From positions 186,001-250,000 of the forward strand of contig VZSF01006572.1 of NCBI GenBank assembly GCA_013398295.1: DNA of 64,000 nt, written 5' to 3'. A program made the position numbers and the translations under genes. Positions 63,851 through 64,000 of this stretch are shown in pieces (within the stretch, counting starts at the first letter, position 1; every line of letters starts with the position of its first letter). Origin of the DNA: Chionis minor (lineage: Eukaryota > Chordata > Aves > Charadriiformes > Chionididae). Under the pieces are notes generated by a model. It was not told the DNA's origin. It worked only from the letters and a program-made list of their open reading frames with translations, and searched no databases.

Positions 63851-64000
63851 GGACTTCCAAAGTGGTTCTGCCAAGGTACCTTAACGCCAGTCTGGAAAGA
63901 CTACATCTGGAAAGAAAAAACAATATGGAGGATTAACTTAGAATTTTTCCCAAAAAAGCTTAAGTCAGCATAAAGAAGCCCCTGCTGTCATCCTGCCCAA

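Overview
The window is nuclear DNA from a bird, most likely a neognath. The protein-coding exons are vertebrate. The interspersed repeats are almost all avian-type CR1 LINEs with the GATTCTATGATTCT-like 3' end, and one decayed endogenous retrovirus is present. The gene order PDLIM3 - CFAP96 - UFSP2 - ANKRD37 is the one I know from human 4q35.1, with relative orientations preserved. The species cannot be fixed from the sequence. I built all gene models by hand from splice signals and reading-frame phase, and each closes in frame. Layout: 1-17 kb holds the 3' part of PDLIM3 (+): six exons encoding the alternative ZM-motif modules and the LIM domain. The PDZ exons lie before the window. About 17-33 kb is AT-rich and gene-poor. 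It holds the PDLIM3 3' UTR, CR1 fragments, a 3'-truncated retrovirus (about 28.35-31.59 kb, minus strand, one complete 560-bp LTR) and one unexplained candidate exon (31.98-32.19 kb). CCDC110, expected here by synteny, was not found. 33.4-42.2 kb is the complete CFAP96 coding region (minus, 7 coding exons, 310 aa). A broken copy of its first coding exon sits 1.25 kb upstream. 44.2-46.9 kb is a GC-rich, repeat-rich segment ending in a CpG island at about 45.75-46.45 kb, the probable shared promoter of CFAP96 and UFSP2. It contains a near-perfect 57-nt inverted repeat. 46.56-60.28 kb is the complete UFSP2 coding region (+, 11 coding exons, 466 aa, catalytic Cys/Asp/His present), with a 0.95-kb CR1 in one intron. 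61.42-63.30 kb is ANKRD37 (minus, 4 exons, 169 aa), tail-to-tail with UFSP2. Its start lies in a second CpG island, followed by one more CR1. The genes do not form a pathway. PDLIM3 is a Z-disc/actin cytoskeletal adaptor, CFAP96 a ciliary protein, UFSP2 the deUFMylating protease at the ER, and ANKRD37 a small ankyrin protein known as a hypoxia target in mammals. I found no prokaryotic-type system. The items most worth a second look are the CFAP96 exon duplication with a lost splice donor, the promoter hairpin, the phase logic of the PDLIM3 alternative exons, and the unexplained 44-45 kb repeat block.
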